From Anaerolineales bacterium (GTDB taxonomy: Bacteria; Chloroflexota; Anaerolineae; Promineifilales; Promineifilaceae): a DNA stretch of 14,419 bases. The notes beneath the pieces are model-generated. The model saw only the letters and a list, made by a program, of their open reading frames with translations, did not search any database and had not been told where the DNA came from. Made by a program: the position numbers and the translations under genes. Location: the NCBI GenBank assembly GCA_020432595.1, contig JAGQGA010000065.1, forward strand, positions 1 through 14,419, read 5' to 3'. Below are positions 12,755 through 14,419 of this stretch, one piece after another (the stretch's first letter is position 1; each line of letters begins with the position of its first letter).

Positions 12755-13963
12755 ATGAACGAATTTCAAGAAAAACTGGTTCACTTCACCTGGCCGGAGC
12801 CAAAAAAGAGCTACGATGTCGTTATTGTGGGGGGCGGTGGGCATGGGCTGGCGGCGGCGTATTATTTGGCGACGCGGCATGGCATTACCAATGTGGCGGT
12901 GCTGGAGCGCAACTACATTGGTGGCGGCAATTCTGGGCGCAACACCACCATCATTCGCGCCAACTATGGCATTCCCGAAGCGGTGCGCTTTTACCAGCAC
13001 AGCCTAGAGCTTTACCAAACGCTGGAGGCGGAGACGGGGCGCTGGATTATGCACCAGGAGAAGGGGATTCTCTGGATGGCGCACAGCGAAATTGGGATGC
13101 AGCAGCAGAAGGCGCGGGCGGCGATTAACCGCGCGTTTGGGGCTAAGACGGAGTTTTTGACCCCGGAGGAGATTCTTAAAGTTTGCCCGGAGATTGACCT
13201 GACGGGTGGCGGCGTGTGGCCGGTGGTGGGTGGCTCGTATAACACTGAGGCGGCGACGGCGCGGCATGACCGGGTGAATTGGGCGTTGGCGGAAGGGGCG
13301 ATGATGCGGGGGGTGCATGTGCATCAGAAAACGGCCGTTACTGGCCTGCTCATGGAAGGCAACCGAGTCACCGGCGTGCAAACGGACAAAGGGCCAATTT
13401 CGGCCGGCATTGTCATGAGTGCCGTTGGCGGCCACGTCACCTCGCTGGCGGCGATGGCTGGGCTGCGGCTCCCCATTCGCACCCACCCCCTGCAAGCGTT
13501 TGTCACCAACCATTACGCCCGCACCTTCCACCCCATCGTGGCCTCCACCAATTTGCTCTTTTACGTTTCGCAAACGGCGCGGGGCGAAATGCTGATGGGG
13601 GCGGAGATTGACCCGCAGCCCAGTTACAACTACCGTTCCGACCACCACTTTTTGCAAAGCTGCGCCTTCCGCGCCACCACGCTGCTCCCTTTCCTGCGCG
13701 ATTTGCGCGTCTTGCGGCAGTGGACGGGTGTCTGCGACATGAGTCCCGACTATTCGCCGATTATGGGCAAAACGAGCGTGGACGGCTTTTACATCACCAC
13801 CGGCTGGGGAACGTGGGGCTTCAAAGCCATTCCCGCCAGTGGCGAACAGATGGCGCAGCTTATCGCCACGGGCGAAACGCCGGAGATGATCGCCCCCTTT
13901 GCCCTTTCGCGTTTTGCTGAAGATCGTTTAATGGCGGATCGCGGTTCGGCCGGCACGCATTAG
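12755..13963 (+). CDS. soxB: Sarcosine-oxidase-type beta subunit (FAD/FMN amine-oxidising)
   Basis: This 402-residue protein has the length and motifs of the beta subunit of heterotetrameric sarcosine oxidase. The dinucleotide motif is DVVIVGGGGHGLAAAYYL (21-38). The family run GGNSGRNTTIIRANYG (57-72) follows. TARHDRV (168-174) includes His171, matching the His that carries covalent FMN in this family. The C-terminus has the FAD-side WGTWGFKAIPASGEQMA run. It binds the amine substrate and takes electrons from the methylamine carbon-nitrogen bond. A TATGA start without a clear ribosome binding site lies directly behind a hairpin, so its translation rate may depend on mRNA structure. The nearest alternative is another DAO-family amino-acid dehydrogenase beta subunit, for example a hydroxyproline dehydrogenase, but the delta gene downstream argues for the Sox type. 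Confidence 0.9.
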   Translation: MNEFQEKLVHFTWPEPKKSYDVVIVGGGGHGLAAAYYLATRHGITNVAVLERNYIGGGNSGRNTTIIRANYGIPEAVRFYQHSLELYQTLEAETGRWIMHQEKGILWMAHSEIGMQQQKARAAINRAFGAKTEFLTPEEILKVCPEIDLTGGGVWPVVGGSYNTEAATARHDRVNWALAEGAMMRGVHVHQKTAVTGLLMEGNRVTGVQTDKGPISAGIVMSAVGGHVTSLAAMAGLRLPIRTHPLQAFVTNHYARTFHPIVASTNLLFYVSQTARGEMLMGAEIDPQPSYNYRSDHHFLQSCAFRATTLLPFLRDLRVLRQWTGVCDMSPDYSPIMGKTSVDGFYITTGWGTWGFKAIPASGEQMAQLIATGETPEMIAPFALSRFAEDRLMADRGSAGTH

Positions 13964-13964
13964 T

Positions 13965-14036
13965 TTGGTAATCAGTAATCAGTTATCAGTTATCAGTTGC
14001 GGCACTGATTACCGATGACCGATTACTGATTACCAA
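13965..14036. repeat. 33-bp hairpin of TAATCAGT words between SoxB and SoxD genes
   Basis: Arm 13965-13997 pairs with 14004-14036 at 29 of 33 positions around a 6-base loop (TGCGGC). Each arm is made of about four loose copies of a 7-8-base TAATCAGT word. It begins two bases after the beta-subunit stop and ends 12 bases before the delta-subunit ATG. Confidence 0.88.
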
Positions 14037-14048
14037 TTACTGAAAAAA

Positions 14049-14285
14049 ATGAGTCTACAAATTCCCTGTCCCCACTGCGGGACGCGACCTGTGCAAGAGT
14101 TTGTTTATGGTGAGATTCCGGTGGTGCCGGATTCGATTACCGACCCCGATGCGCGTGATTTGGATCGGGCGTTTATGCGGAGTAACCTGGAGGGGGTGCA
14201 AACGGAGGCGTGGTTTCACGTTTTTGGCTGCCGCCGCTGGGTGCGGCTGCGCCGCGACACGCGAGCGGACGTGGTTGTTGACTGA
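14049..14285 (+). CDS. soxD: Sarcosine-oxidase-type delta subunit (zinc-binding)
   Basis: This 78-residue protein closely follows the SoxD pattern. It has C7-P-H-C10 at the N-terminus (IPCPHCGTRP), an EFVYGE strand, then WFHVFGCRRWVRLRRDT with H57 and C61. These four residues form the zinc site of the delta subunit. RDTR near the end is also typical. Its presence makes the alpha, gamma, beta, delta set complete. The start codon lacks a clear ribosome binding site and follows the long hairpin. Confidence 0.9.
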   Translation: MSLQIPCPHCGTRPVQEFVYGEIPVVPDSITDPDARDLDRAFMRSNLEGVQTEAWFHVFGCRRWVRLRRDTRADVVVD

Positions 14286-14290
14286 TAAAT

Positions 14291-14313
14291 GGTAGGGGCG
14301 TATCGCATACGCC
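14291..14313. repeat. Solo copy of the 23-bp GTAGGGGCGTAT repeat
   Basis: It differs from 9829-9851 at one base (T to C in the loop) and folds into the same 7-bp stem. It lies six bases after the delta-subunit stop. Confidence 0.85.
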
Positions 14314-14350
14314 CTTTCCTATTGGAATATATAAGGCGTAATAGGTGATC

Positions 14351-14419
14351 ATGATGTTTGATGAAGCGATTGAACAAGCGTTGGCGCAGGATTTGACGAT
14401 TGACATTACGACGATGGGG
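14351..14419 (+). CDS. Start of an unassigned gene (runs off right edge)
   Basis: From ATG 14351 there are 23 open codons, preceded by AGGTGA about 4-9 bases upstream. The visible peptide contains IEQALAQDLTIDITTMG. The DxxIDITTxG end resembles the N-terminus of deazaflavin/nitroreductase-type (DUF385-like) proteins. A quinolinate phosphoribosyltransferase start (EDxxxGDITT) is less close because the Gly before Asp is missing. Too little is visible to decide. Confidence 0.45.
   Translation, partial: MMFDEAIEQALAQDLTIDITTMG

Larger units (their letters stand above)
1176..13339. repeat. Scattered palindrome AACGGCCGTT, 17 sites with the ACGGCCGT core
   Basis: The ACGGCCGT core begins at 1177, 1366, 1812, 2027, 3373, 3471, 3696, 4186, 4431, 4573, 5108, 9263, 10050, 10780, 11444, 12389 and 13331. 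All but those at 2027 and 5108 extend to the 10-bp palindrome. Most sites lie inside genes and fall in more than one reading frame (encoding TAV, NGR or RP), so the DNA word and not a protein motif is repeated. None lies between 5116 and 9262. Confidence 0.9.

Noticed and set aside
1176..13339. AACGGCCGTT sites as terminators or operators
   Set aside because: Most lie inside genes, have no T-run and are not placed at promoters. A genome-wide word signal fits better.
14351..14419. Quinolinate phosphoribosyltransferase (nadC) assignment
   Set aside because: The visible DxxIDITT lacks the Gly-Asp of the NadC pattern, and only 23 codons are present.

Overview
The window looks like GC-rich bacterial chromosomal DNA, by eye about 60% GC. 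It has two gene blocks facing away from each other. Genes on the minus strand fill roughly 1-4700 and genes on the plus strand fill roughly 5090-14419. The EAD1-ATPase module, the Cys-rich sarcosine-oxidase-type enzyme, the many palindromic intergenic repeats and the very frequent palindrome AACGGCCGTT together suggest a Chloroflexota (Anaerolineae-like) organism. That assignment is inference: there is no rRNA or marker gene here.

Left block (minus strand, read from about 4700 down to 1). It holds a GNAT acetyltransferase, the large and small subunits of a two-subunit aconitase-X dehydratase, and a class-A-beta-lactamase-like serine hydrolase with no visible signal peptide and no general-base Glu. 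These are followed by a short Lnt-like membrane fragment that appears to be cut off by an IS5-type insertion sequence. The IS transposase runs off the left edge. Gaps between these genes carry dispersed repeats and long hairpins built from short tandem words.

Boundary (about 4747-5018). A non-coding element with 14-bp perfect terminal inverted repeats contains two 100-bp direct repeats. It separates the two blocks.

Right block, part 1 (5087-9472). This is the candidate undescribed system. An EAD1-domain/STAND-like ATPase overlaps by one base with a 947-residue ATPase. The N-terminal half of the larger protein contains 29 tetrapeptides, each beginning with Val or Met, encoded by a 12-bp minisatellite and probably membrane-embedded. 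A DUF1697 gene follows after 10 bp. EAD domains are known from conflict/immune-type NTPase systems. I infer a signalling ATPase coupled to a membrane-acting partner.

Right block, part 2 (9588-14285). A small LysM protein is followed by a terminator placed inside a 23-bp inverted-repeat pair. Next comes a four-gene heterotetrameric sarcosine-oxidase-type enzyme in the order alpha, gamma, beta, delta. The alpha subunit is short (735 aa), has a shrunken dinucleotide-binding region, and keeps two full sets of Fe-S cysteines. This suggests a dehydrogenase that passes electrons on instead of a true oxidase. Two hairpins separate the gamma, beta and delta genes. The start of another gene lies at the right edge.

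ACGGCCGT occurs 17 times in the window, 15 of them as AACGGCCGTT, yet is absent from the 4.1 kb covering the ATPase module. This fits a different history for that module.
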